Assembly (NCBI GenBank): GCA_036674765.1
Contig: JARVKI010000024.1
Location: forward strand, 310,001 to 374,000
Reading direction: 5' to 3'
Source: Seiridium cupressi
Lineage: Eukaryota > Ascomycota > Sordariomycetes > Amphisphaeriales > Sporocadaceae
DNA length: 64,000 nucleotides
Part shown: piece by piece, positions 9,829 to 19,596 of the stretch
Layout: each line of letters starts with the position of its first letter
How positions within the stretch are numbered: position 1 is the stretch's first letter
Notes under the pieces: generated by a model
Told to the model about the DNA's origin: nothing
The model's database searches: none
The model's input: the letters and a program-made list of their open reading frames with translations, nothing else
Program-made: the position numbers and the translations under genes

Positions 9829-11430
9829 TCAAACAACTTGCGCTACAGACACTTCGCTGATCCGTGAAATGACGGAGCCCTTCTCCGAACTCTCCCAGCT
9901 CTGATCTGCCGCATTATCCACCTCGAGCCTTGGGTCCGGTGCTAGTTCCAGCCTAGCATACGTCTCGACTACTATCGTGATCTTCCTAGCTTCCGCCGGG
10001 TTCAATAGAGACTGTCCATGATCTCTGTCATGTAAGTACATCAGTTCGAGCTCCGCCTGGCCCGTCCACAACTCTGGTGTCCTTCTGAGCTCTTCCAGAT
10101 CCGCCGATGTGATGTAGTTGGCATCGCCGTAGTACACATAACCTGCCACCGCATCTGCGTTGATGACACAGTCGCGACTTGCAACAACTGCCGTTGTCCG
10201 TTTCCCCATGAGCGTCTCGCGGAAGAGAATATGTTCTGGCCAGTGGAACCGCCGGCACACGGTATGGGCAATCCGAGGGTCCATAGCGGCACCGAAGCTG
10301 ATTTGCAGTTCGGGCGCCGTCGTGGGGACCCTTCGAGTCATGTTGTACGCGACATTAGGTAGATGAAGCATGATCGCGACTGGATCGCACAGGACCAACG
10401 AGTTGACCATGGGTGCAAGCACCGGATCATCTAGTAGTGGTCGGGCCAAGAGCGTGCCATACGAGTGGCCGACGAAGACAAAGTCCTGGATGCCTTGTTG
10501 CAGCAGGATTTGCCGCATCGCCTGCTGGTAGTCTCTTGGCCCAACAGCTTCCGGGCAGATTCGCCCCGATACTGGCAATATCTCGAGTGCGAGGACACCA
10601 ATATCATTTGGGATTGAGCTCAGCCAGGAAATGTAGGTGGGAAGCCCGATACCGAACCCGTGGCAGAAGACGATCGGCCGATGTGTCTTGGACTTGTGTG
10701 GCCGGTAGAAATAGCTGAACTGCGGCGATGCTGACTGCTTGGGTGAGAAGATAGTCATGGGTCGAAATGGGAAGACCTTGAAAAACAACAGTCGGGGCTG
10801 TCGGTAGAAGCTGAACCCTTTCACCATCAAGTACAACGTTGCCGCCGTGTCGATGAAGCCAATTATGGTGTAGAACAGAAGCGACTTGTGCAGCATCTGG
10901 ACTGGGTCTAGGTTCAATCGTATCGGCTTCGCGCCAGCTCGTCCTTTCGGCAACGTTAACTTGCCTTTCTCTTCCGCAATGACGATGTACTCTTCTAGCT
11001 CATCTGCCTCGATGCCCGCCTCGCTGTCAGTTCCCCATAGCGCCCATAACAGCCAGTCTTTCACATCGTCCCTGTATATTTCGTCCAGGTGCGCATTGTT
11101 GAACCATTTGCGCACGAATAGTCGGACGTCTGGTACCTGGTCCAGAGACATCTCGATCAACGCTTTGCGTTGCGCGCGCGTTGTCGGTGCCATAAGAAGC
11201 CCTGGCCGTTGCAGATGGGCCTTGTAAGGAAGAAACCACAACAGATACCACAGAACCTCGATCAACCCGATGATTCCAATGAAGATTGAGAGTGGAGCTA
11301 ACACAGCTCGCACGCCACCAAGAAAGAAAGTTGTCTGGAGGTAAAAGAGGGACCCCAAACCAACATAATTGATCGCATACTTGGCTGCTAGCACAAGGCC
11401 GTATTTGACGGGACTATGGTTCACCACCAT
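9829..11430 (-). CDS. Membrane-anchored alpha/beta-hydrolase
   Basis: Single exon of 533 residues, tail to tail with the metalloreductase (38 bp apart). Two hydrophobic segments near the N terminus (about residues 15-65) suggest membrane anchoring, and a third lies near 185-203. The hydrolase fold is marked by the oxyanion HGFG (257-260), the nucleophile elbow GHSYG (Ser323), and a late His in LHDRDHG. Similar N-terminally anchored fungal hydrolases exist, without assigned substrate. An esterase, lipase or thioesterase role is possible, but the sequence does not decide. Confidence 0.88.
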   Translation of the reverse strand: MVVNHSPVKYGLVLAAKYAINYVGLGSLFYLQTTFFLGGVRAVLAPLSIFIGIIGLIEVLWYLLWFLPYKAHLQRPGLLMAPTTRAQRKALIEMSLDQVPDVRLFVRKWFNNAHLDEIYRDDVKDWLLWALWGTDSEAGIEADELEEYIVIAEEKGKLTLPKGRAGAKPIRLNLDPVQMLHKSLLFYTIIGFIDTAATLYLMVKGFSFYRQPRLLFFKVFPFRPMTIFSPKQSASPQFSYFYRPHKSKTHRPIVFCHGFGIGLPTYISWLSSIPNDIGVLALEILPVSGRICPEAVGPRDYQQAMRQILLQQGIQDFVFVGHSYGTLLARPLLDDPVLAPMVNSLVLCDPVAIMLHLPNVAYNMTRRVPTTAPELQISFGAAMDPRIAHTVCRRFHWPEHILFRETLMGKRTTAVVASRDCVINADAVAGYVYYGDANYITSADLEELRRTPELWTGQAELELMYLHDRDHGQSLLNPAEARKITIVVETYARLELAPDPRLEVDNAADQSWESSEKGSVISRISEVSVAQVV

Positions 11431-12120
11431 CTTGCCAGCTCACACAGTGAGTGACTTCCAAACTAGTAGTTCTGAAAAATAACAATGAATGACATGTTCG
11501 AAGGAGATCTCTTCAAAATCCTCGTCTTCATTATGAATGATATTAGTATTTTACCTCGATTCTTGGCTGGCCTATGCCATCGGTCTAAACAAGGACTATC
11601 CAGGTAACTTTAAGTGATTTGATATTCATCTGCCGGCGGCCGAGCTCGAAACCATTGCACAGACGACTACGATGTCCAATGGACGTGGGAATCTGCCTTA
11701 GTTAACTTTCAACCCAAACACCGTAACGTCCCCACCGTTCGACCCCCTGTCACAGATCTGTGTCAATGCGACCCCCAATGTTCCACGTCTCAACCGGATA
11801 GAACAATTATCGAACGGTCACAATTCGCCGTCTCACCTTCGAAAGCTTATTTTCATGTTCCTTACTAGTTTTCGCAATCAAACGAAGCGGCTCTTTTTTC
11901 TTGATACCCATTGTCCTATGTTGAAAATGCGTTACATTGCTTTTTTTCCACGATGCTAACCAACTCCATGTACATCTTGAGACAAACCCAACACCTAGTC
12001 CATGTTCCAGGTTTTGCTCTAGCCTGGATGTATTACAAAACTCCTCGAACGCCCGTTTCATTCAGCACAGCCCAGTTCCCGTCGCATCCGTACCGCTAGC
12101 CTAACACAATGGTGAATTTA
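11431..12120. other. Intergenic without recognised feature
   Basis: 690 bp between two minus-strand genes; it should contain the hydrolase promoter. The short frames seen have no support. Confidence 0.5.
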
Positions 12121-13257
12121 TTAGCTCAGCATATCGACGACCAACTTCTTTCCCGCCATATCCCCACGCTTTAGCCTGTCCAGGCCCTCCTCGACGGCCC
12201 CTAAGCCTCCGCTGAGCACCTCAATCTCCGGGAGTTTGATCTCCCCGGCCTCCACTAACCTCGTCAACTGGTTCGAGTATACCGATGATGCGAAGTTCAG
12301 GACGAACTGCTTCATCTCGACATTGAGGATCTCGATGTTCTCTGTGACTTCCACTTTTGGCGCCCAGGCCAATGGCGCGAAGCGAGCAGAGCGTGTTGTC
12401 GACAAGCACTGCAGAGTAGCGACTGCGGTCTTCGCACCGACGAGGTCAACGCCCATCGTGACTTCGTCCCCAGCATATCGTCTGACCTCCTCAATAATCT
12501 CTTCGTTTGACTTGCCATCACGACTCACGACGTGCTCTGCACCGAGATCCAAGAGCATCTCTGCCGTCTTCGCAGAGCTCACGGAGATCACTCGCAAACC
12601 ACTACGCTTCGCCAATTGGGTCAGGAACTGTCCAGTGACCGATGAGCCACCCCAGATAAGCATAGTTGGCGCATCCGCGGGCTTGCATGGCGGAGTCGTA
12701 GGCGGCGTCACGGGCGAACTGCTGTAGGGCAGTGGGACCTCAAACCATCTCCAAAGCGTCATAGCCGCCGTGAGACCGCAGACACCCAGGCACGCCGCGT
12801 CCGTGAATGATATCTTTGAGGACATAGCCGATACCGTGTGTTGCGGCACGATAACATAGTCTTGAAAGCACCCCGCCCGGCGGTCCCGGTAGTAGGTCGA
12901 GGTCCATACTCTTTGTCCGGGCTTGACATGCGAAACAGCTGATCCTACCTCCTCGACGACGCCGGCCATCTCGCGGCCTGTGATCCAAGGGAATTGCGGC
13001 AAGCAGAAATTGTAGTCCACTGACTTGTAGTCGATCTGGTTCAGTCCAACCGCGCATGTACGGATCTTGACCTCATTTTCCGCGAGATAGGCGGGAGTCG
13101 TAAAATCCGAGCACAGTTCATATTTCCTCTCGTGGTTGACGATCAGCGCCCTTTGTGTGAATGTGGATGGCTGCAATTCTGTGATGGTGACTGTAGTGTT
13201 TTGCTTGCTACTCTCTGCGATGGTCACCGGCTGGACCAACTGAGTTGTCGTGGCCAT
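12121..13257 (-). CDS. Medium-chain dehydrogenase/reductase (enoyl-reductase-like)
   Basis: Single exon. I start at the ATG at 13257 (378 residues, MATTTQLVQP); an in-frame ATG at 13308 would add 17 residues. The N-terminal GroES-like domain shows GLNQIDYKSVDYN, PWITGREMAGVVEEVG and KPGQRVWTSTYY. The Rossmann part shows MLIWGGSSVTGQFLTQLAK. Zinc-binding cysteines of true alcohol dehydrogenases are absent, so this is a zinc-independent NADPH oxidoreductase like fungal trans-acting enoyl reductases (ToxD/LovC type) or quinone reductases. No polyketide synthase is present in the window, so a secondary-metabolite role is not indicated by context. Confidence 0.88.
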   Translation of the reverse strand: MATTTQLVQPVTIAESSKQNTTVTITELQPSTFTQRALIVNHERKYELCSDFTTPAYLAENEVKIRTCAVGLNQIDYKSVDYNFCLPQFPWITGREMAGVVEEVGSAVSHVKPGQRVWTSTYYRDRRAGCFQDYVIVPQHTVSAMSSKISFTDAACLGVCGLTAAMTLWRWFEVPLPYSSSPVTPPTTPPCKPADAPTMLIWGGSSVTGQFLTQLAKRSGLRVISVSSAKTAEMLLDLGAEHVVSRDGKSNEEIIEEVRRYAGDEVTMGVDLVGAKTAVATLQCLSTTRSARFAPLAWAPKVEVTENIEILNVEMKQFVLNFASSVYSNQLTRLVEAGEIKLPEIEVLSGGLGAVEEGLDRLKRGDMAGKKLVVDMLS

Positions 13258-14573
13258 GACTAGTATTCGTGCGCAGGAAGATAATAAGGTTTGAATAATA
13301 TGAATCAAATAAACATGTGCTCGTGAGTCTGAATGAAATGCTCTAATACTGTCTCTATGCCGATGACTTTAGGTATCGAATCTGGTCAACTTCAAATTCT
13401 ATTCAGGTCGCAGCCAGTAATTAAGTATAACCTCAAATAACGAACGTCATACTGTTTCCCTATGAGAAAACACTAATTCGCCTCCAATTCCCGGTGCCGG
13501 AGGGCCCTAAGCTGAAGTGGTAGCCGTCGCACGTGGGAACCGTGTTCCGAACCGTATCTCACCCAGAGTTATCGGATCGTGGGTTCGGATCCGTCCGAGT
13601 TGTCTGGTGTGTATACTAATTGGCTAGTGCAAAGGCGTGATCCTTAACTTTCATGACAATGGAAATTCCGAGGCTGATGAATCACCGGGAATAAGCGATC
13701 GATACATTCGGATTTAACCCAATCACTCCCTCGATGAGATCTCATTGTCAGCTGTCGTCTTTTGGGCTTCATGGCCACGGCAAGGGGAGTGCTTGCGCTC
13801 GGGACTAACTATCACTTTCCGATAACTAATGATCGGGGGTATCCGACTTGGCACCCATATCTATGGATTAGTGGGATTGGCTATCCAAAGACGCTAACTT
13901 TTCCAGGCGTGATTCTGGCTCCTCGGAGTGTTGCCGTTAACCTAACAGTGTTCCCCAAGATCGTGGCCCATGTTTCTGAGCTGCATCCGATGCTGCTCAT
14001 CGACCTGGTAACTTAGTGTCGGCACTTGACCACTTTTATCGATCAGCACAGATAAAACCGATATGCAAGATGCTTAAAGATCGGTGCCTTGAATTGAAGG
14101 TTCATCTTTGAGCCCACGTCACAAGTCCTGGTATACAACTTCAATACACCGACACTTTTATGTAGGCTAATATTCTATGATCGTCACTAGGCAAACTATC
14201 TGCATTATGAATCTGCCTAGGATACGCTTCAGACTGCTTCCACTTGTTCAATGAGACCTTCAGATGAAGTTTTGCGCTCGAAACCATGAGTATAGCTAAT
14301 GAGAATCACATTTCTATGAAATCTTCTAGCCTGAAGATAATCTTATTGGTCCGCGTTGCTAAATAGAAGTGTCAAGAGCGACCCACTTGCCGTGCGGTAT
14401 TCAGTCCGACAAGACTGATAAGAGATCATTATTGTTACTTGTACTGAGATTGTCAGAGTTTTATTGTAGAAAACACCACTCAGGGCTTCCATTTCCTTCG
14501 GCAACCCAACATCCGCTATCCACCGAAAGTCGAGGCTCTCAACTCTACTATGTAGGTCCTTGGACTAGGCCGA
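13258..14573. other. Intergenic, possible tRNA-derived remnant
   Basis: 1.3 kb with no convincing gene. Contains the B-box-like stretch described separately. An 84-codon plus-strand frame (13762-14016) has no support. Confidence 0.4.
13503..13600 (+). repeat. Possible tRNA-derived (SINE-like) remnant
   Basis: The segment contains GGGTTCGGATCC at about 13581-13592, close to an RNA polymerase III B box, with a degraded A-box-like CTGAAGTGGTAGC about 70 bp upstream. No clean acceptor or anticodon stem forms, so it would be a mutated tRNA pseudogene or SINE copy at best. Confidence 0.2.
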
Positions 14574-15662
14574 CTAAAGAGTAAGGCGAGCGACCCGCCC
14601 AGCTTCCCCAGAAGCCCAGCATACTTGGCCACTGATGCATTCAACGCTGTCAAAGGAACCATTTCCGAAGCCGTTCCACGTCTTTCCACCATCGAGCGTG
14701 ATATCAGATCCTGTCGGCCCAACAGCGACAGCCGTCCCACACGAGCCCGGAACCCATGAAGCGCCCGAACGGTAGCCCCCAGGATATTTGACGGACGGCA
14801 GCCAAGTGACTCCGCCGTCGTGGGACCATGCCGAGATCTTGGTAGTGATGTTCGGGCTCACGTAATCACCCCCGACCGCGATTCCGTGCCGTGCATCTCT
14901 GAATGCAACAGAGAAGACACCGGCCGAGGCCCCTCCGGTAATTGAGCTGTTGGATACGTCCCACGTGTGTCCTGCGTCAGCACTGCGGTAGATCCGACCG
15001 GGGTCGACACCACCAGAGGCAAGGTACCACCTCCCAGCGGCCGTTGCGAGACAGGTGCCGCTGGCAGCGAATCCGGCCTCGCCCGCCAGCGCGTCGGGCA
15101 TGCCGCCCGGATCTACGACATCCCAACTCTGGCCGCCGTCCAGTGTCTCGAGGAGTCTGAACTTGCCGTCTACCGGATCGCTCATTGCCAGGCCGTGCTC
15201 CAGGTTCTCAAAGGCCAGACAGTCATAGAACGCAGCGGCATCGTCATTTATGAACGGTGTAGCCCACGTCTGCCCTCCATCATTCGTCGTGTAGATGCGC
15301 GATGCATTGCTTTCGCCAATTGAGAGCGCAACCGCACTGTCGGCCGACCAGGCCTCAATGTCGCGGAACTGGAGCTCGGCGTCCTCGGGAGCCAAGACGG
15401 GGCCAATTGAGTCCCAAGTGCGACCGCTGTCTAGGGTCCTGAGGATCGTGCCATTCGTGCCAGCTACCCACGCGATTTCGGAAGAGACTGGTGACAGGCC
15501 TCGAAACCGTTGCGCGCTTCCTGTTGTGAAGAGCTCCCAAGCTAGAGCTGGCGCACTGTCTGTGGCACGTCTGCGGAACTGGTGGGGTTGCGTTGGTGAT
15601 AGACCGGCCACGAGGCATGCGACCCCTACCAAAAGGAGCAATGACAGATGCATGAGCCACAC
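14574..15662 (-). CDS. Secreted Asp-box (BNR/Ycf48-like) beta-propeller protein
   Basis: Single exon of 362 residues. A signal peptide is plausible at residues 1-20 (MHLSLLLLVGVACLVAGLS). The mature part carries at least six Asp-box turns of the form S/T-x-D-x-G-x-T/S-W: TLDSGRTW, TNDGGQTW, TLDGGQSW, SADAGHTW, SHDGGVTW and TLDGGKTW, evenly spaced as in a six- or seven-bladed propeller. Sialidases share this turn, but the sialidase Arg triad and FRIP motif are not seen, so catalytic activity is not indicated. Intronless, Gly/Ala-rich proteins of this exact type are commonest in bacteria (Ycf48-like/oxidoreductase annotations), so bacterial origin is possible. Confidence 0.82.
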   Translation of the reverse strand: MWLMHLSLLLLVGVACLVAGLSPTQPHQFRRRATDSAPALAWELFTTGSAQRFRGLSPVSSEIAWVAGTNGTILRTLDSGRTWDSIGPVLAPEDAELQFRDIEAWSADSAVALSIGESNASRIYTTNDGGQTWATPFINDDAAAFYDCLAFENLEHGLAMSDPVDGKFRLLETLDGGQSWDVVDPGGMPDALAGEAGFAASGTCLATAAGRWYLASGGVDPGRIYRSADAGHTWDVSNSSITGGASAGVFSVAFRDARHGIAVGGDYVSPNITTKISAWSHDGGVTWLPSVKYPGGYRSGASWVPGSCGTAVAVGPTGSDITLDGGKTWNGFGNGSFDSVECISGQVCWASGEAGRVARLTL

Positions 15663-16168
15663 TTAAAATAATTATTTCTAGAGCGCTGAATAATTGATCA
15701 CGAAGCACTCATGGTTGGGAAGGCAAGCACAAAGTAATATGATTACCAGCTTTTGCTTACTCCCTCAATCGAGCAAACCCTTGCTTGCTAGGGAGGTTGG
15801 TAGGTTTAGTCGTTGCCCTATTAGGCAGGTGCTTGGAGTTACCAATGTCTCGGTGTATAATGTTGTCAGCGTCACATCAGAATTCTAGGAACTACATACA
15901 TGTACTTATTCCGATGTGTTCTTGTCTAAACTTCAGGCGTCGATTTTCGCAGAGAATAAAGCGATGATACAGATCTGACTAAACGAATAAATTAGCTCGC
16001 AAGGTATTCATGTTCGTATTGGTCTCATGTTATCTTAGTCCACTAGTTAAAGAATGGGCTCAATATCTCATCCACTGCATCGTAAAAAACAGCGGTCTGG
16101 TAGCCCGCAGAATACACTTATGTCAAATAAAAAATGCAAGTCAACGGCGCCGCTCAGCGAGACTCTCA
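15663..16168. other. Intergenic without recognised feature
   Basis: 506 bp, probably the promoter of the propeller gene and the 3' end of the Cys6 gene. No ORF or RNA was supported. Confidence 0.5.
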
Positions 16169-17074
16169 TCAACCCGTTTTCCTCCCTTTTGACATTCCAC
16201 CTCCCTCTGCATCTGCACTGCGCTTCCCCTTTTCTTTCTCCCGCTTCACGCGCTCCTTTTCAGCACGTTCGTCGTCCGAGAGGAGGTTGCAGTCCAAGGA
16301 GGACCCTTGGCTTCGGGTGCACCCAGCACATCGTGTTGACTGGCCGCTCTCGCGGAATATGCGACAGGTTATGCCGCGCGAGACGCATTTGTCACAAGGC
16401 GTTGGGTTGACCATCCCTTCGTCGCCTTCCATGCGTGTCGCTAACGTTTTCTCGTTGCGGTACGACTTTGACTGATGCTTTGGTGGTGGCGGCGGGCCTT
16501 GTGGTGCGGCTGATGAGGATAATGATGAGGAGGCTGATGAGGAGGCTGATGAGGAGGCTGATGAGGATGATGATGATGGCCCTGCCTGTGAACTTTGGGC
16601 TGACCCATCTGATCCTGATATTGATGTTGGAGGTCTATTTCGGTTTGAGGTCGGCGCCCCATTCGGAGTGGTGCTTGGGCTAATATCAGGCGTGGTATTT
16701 GTTGAAGGGGCCGAGTATTGTGGTGTGTGGGTCAGCGCCAGATTTCGAATCCGCGAAGCCAGGTTGCTGTCCCTTAGGATCCTCGAGAAGACTTCTGCAT
16801 ACGCAGATTCATGGGTCCTCCAGTCGGAAAACTTGTCGCTCCGGAGTTGCAGTTTACGAGGTCCCCGGCCCTTCGACCAGGCCATATATCTATCCCATTG
16901 GAAGATGTCGGCGAGTCGTCGAGCCTGGATCTTGGTGATTCCATGGTATTCCAAGAATAGGCGAGAAAGGTAGAAGCAGTATTGGTCTTTGGGGTGACTG
17001 GGGAGACCGGCCAAGATTTCGAGGGATAGGCCATGGACCAGCTGGTTCAGATCTCTCAACATATTCATAGCCAT
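16169..17074 (-). CDS. Serine-rich protein with C-terminal Cys6 zinc-cluster-like motif
   Basis: Single exon of 301 residues. The N-terminal ~110 residues are a folded-looking, unassigned domain (FYLSRLFLEYHGITKIQARR, ADIFQWDRYMAW). A low-complexity Ser/Ala tract follows (about residues 165-195), then a polyproline stretch. Near the C terminus is C-x2-C-x6-C-x11-C-x2-C-x9-C (CDKCVSRGITC...RCAGC...DC), then a basic tail rich in KR/EK. The spacing is close to fungal Zn2Cys6 DNA-binding clusters but is C-terminal and slightly long at the end. A nuclear or DNA-binding role is possible but unproven. The Ser/Ala tract is encoded by a 12-bp microsatellite. Confidence 0.75.
   Translation of the reverse strand: MAMNMLRDLNQLVHGLSLEILAGLPSHPKDQYCFYLSRLFLEYHGITKIQARRLADIFQWDRYMAWSKGRGPRKLQLRSDKFSDWRTHESAYAEVFSRILRDSNLASRIRNLALTHTPQYSAPSTNTTPDISPSTTPNGAPTSNRNRPPTSISGSDGSAQSSQAGPSSSSSSASSSASSSASSSLSSSAAPQGPPPPPKHQSKSYRNEKTLATRMEGDEGMVNPTPCDKCVSRGITCRIFRESGQSTRCAGCTRSQGSSLDCNLLSDDERAEKERVKREKEKGKRSADAEGGGMSKGRKTG
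16509..16577. repeat. 12-bp coding microsatellite (GCTGATGAGGAG units)
   Basis: About five near-perfect 12-bp units encode the Ser/Ala tract of the minus-strand Cys6 protein. Length is likely to vary between strains by whole codons. Confidence 0.85.
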
Positions 17075-17727
17075 GGGGTAAAGCTCAAGTGAGGTTGATG
17101 TGAGTTGTGGAAGTTGGTAATAGCTGCGCGGCTTTTGTGATCGATGTCCTTGAGGAAGGATGTGATATCGAAAATGAGATCAAGGTAAGTGGTAGAATCT
17201 TATAGTAGACGTGTAGCTTTTATCGCTGAGGTATGTTCAAGAGGGTACGATGTGGGAAAGGTCGGGTATTTTGGCTGGAGGGGTATTGAGTCTCCATTAT
17301 GTATCTGATTGTTGTATCGGAGAAAGACTGGAATAGAGTTTGCTGGGTATAATATTGCCGGAGATGAAGAATTAAAATGCGCAACCTGTATTGTAATTAG
17401 CTCACTCATACGGACACTAAAATGAACGAGAAGGTTTGATACGAATGCAACTGGGAAAAGACAATGGTGAGAGTGGATTGTTGAGAGTGGGAGAAATAGT
17501 ACTCCATTGTAAATGGAAGAGAGCAAAAAGAAGTTCAGTGCTTCAAAAGGGTTACCATCATTCGAACATGAACGTAGATAAATATCGACTTCCACCAATC
17601 TTAGAACAATTGTAAAATTTATTCCCATAGGAATTATTGCAGTGAGACTTATAGGTCTATTTATGATCGTCCGGATGATATAAGGTTTGGGCTTTCTATT
17701 TCCCTACAGGATTGTCACAATGACTTG
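17075..17727. other. Upstream region of the Cys6 gene
   Basis: 653 bp, promoter or leader for the minus-strand gene at 16169-17074. A 142-codon minus-strand frame (17200-17628) crosses it but shows no domain or codon support. Confidence 0.45.
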
Positions 17728-19596
17728 TCAGACAAACATGACAGCAGCAATTGCCGTGAAAGCAACTGAAACAACGGAAGTCCCTGCAGTGTCTAGATGT
17801 CCTGCACCGCTACCAGTTGGTGTTGATGTCGAGGCAGTGCCCGTCGTCGTAGCAGTAGCGTTGCCTGACCCTGACCCGGCTTGGCCATCAATTACTACAA
17901 TTCTGTTCGCCACGCTGTAGTCAGCAGGCACTGGGGATTCCGCCTGGATGTAGGAGATGAGGACTTCATCCATCAGATCTAGAATCGAGGCATCGGTCTC
18001 TTCGAGAAAGTTGTCACCACCTCCCGTCAGAAAATCGATAGTGACTACATTGTATTCTTTCGCAGTGTCCAGCGGCTCGTCGCCAATCGTCACAGAAACT
18101 AGGCGGCTGCCGACCTCATGGTCGGGATTGTATTCGACCTTGATGTTCTTGCTGAGCTGGAAGAACGACCCAACCTCAGCACCAGTAAACTGATTCACCA
18201 TGCTGACAAGGCCCTCGAGGATCTTCCAGAGGGTCTCACCACTGTAGGTCACTTCTACGATGGCGTTGCCGAACGGAAATGCAGTTAGGACTTCACCGCG
18301 AGTGATACTACCGACGTCAATGGTGGCTCGTACACCACCTCCGTTGATAAGAGCGAAACTGGGCTCACCGCCACCATCGAATCGGTATTGGTACATTGCG
18401 CTGGTCAAATGTTAGCTACGATCATGGTACGTCTCTCCTTTGCTCTATTACATGCAGTTCGCCGAACGGACTTAGGGAAATTGTTGGAACTCGACTTACT
18501 CAGCCATGAAACCACCCAGCACACACTCCTCGCTGTAGCATTGGCTCTGGTCCAACTCAATATTTGTCTCGCCAACCTCCTCGGCAGCAAACGCTTCAAA
18601 GGGCACTCTCCAGGCTTCGATCTGAGCTTGAAGGTCCTCGTCCTGAGCCGTCGTGTTGGTCAAATGAATAGGCGCACCGTGGTAAGCCAGGACCTTGCCA
18701 TCTGCATCATAGGTGACATCGATATAGCCCAGATACTCGCCCCAGCGGTAGGATGTAACGATGAAGACCTCGTCGCCGTCCTTGTTTGTTTCGATGGTGG
18801 GGTACTTACCCTCGGCCCCCTCCATGTCGCCAAGAAGAGTGTGAGAATGGCCACCCATGATCAAGAAGAGGCCTGAAGTTTCCTGGGCGAGCTTGATGTC
18901 CACGTCATAGCCAATATGCGTGATGGCTGCAATGCGGGTGATATTAGTGGTGCTCTTGATGAGATCAATGGTGTTTTGAACGGCCACAATCGGATCGCCG
19001 AAGGTAGTGCCGTCACCTGGACTGCTGATGCTGGGTGTCTCTTGAGTCGTAACTCCAATAATGGCCAGCCCGTATTCCTCAAAGATGTGGTATGGCTTGA
19101 TGGTCGAGTTGAGCTTCTCATTGTCCGAAATAATGTTGGCCGACACGATGGGGAACGTCAGATTCTGGAGGAAGTCTCCGAGAGGCTCATCGCCACCGTC
19201 GAATTCATGGTTTCCAAGAGTCATAGCATCAAATCCCAACTGATTCAAAGTTTCCGCGATTTTCTCGCCTTTGTAGAATGTGTAGAAGAGGGTTCCCTGA
19301 AACTCATCACCGACGTTCAAAAACAAGCTGTCTTCATGACTTGGACGCGTCTCATTGATGATTGTCTTGACTCGAGCGTAGCCACCATAGCAGCCTTTCG
19401 CTGGGTTCGTACAGTCCGTACCCGATGATGAGAACTCATCCAAATGAGCGTGCACGTCATTGATGTGGTAAAATGAGATGTTGTAGTTGCCCTCGCTGTC
19501 GATGTATCGCTTTGATAGTCGGTTGCTGTACAGAATGTCGTCGGCGGCAGCTAGACTCGCAAGTCCGGCAAACGTTAGCGAACGTAGAGTTAGCAT
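17728..19596 (-). CDS. 5'-nucleotidase/metallophosphoesterase, GPI-anchored type
   Basis: Two exons (19596-18500, 18400-17728) joined by a 99-nt GTAAGT...CAG intron in phase 2 give 589 residues. I start at the ATG at 19596 because it begins a signal peptide (MLTLRSLTFAGLASLAAAD); the frame stays open 64 codons upstream. Metal-ligand motifs of the metallophosphatase domain are present: NDVHAHLD, GDEFQGT, GNHEFDGGDEP, THIGYD and GGHSHT. The second domain, with GGFMAD at the splice, NGGGVRA and FPFGNAI, fits the C-terminal nucleotide-binding domain. The end is Ser/Thr-rich, then hydrophobic, as for GPI attachment. It should release phosphate from extracellular nucleotides. Confidence 0.93.

Noticed and set aside
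12121..13257. Secondary-metabolite cluster around the reductase
   Set aside because: No synthase, terpene cyclase, P450 or cluster regulator is present in the window.
17200..17628. 142-codon minus-strand frame upstream of the Cys6 gene
   Set aside because: Composition looks random with mixed hydrophobic runs, no domain, no splice support; position fits promoter or leader.
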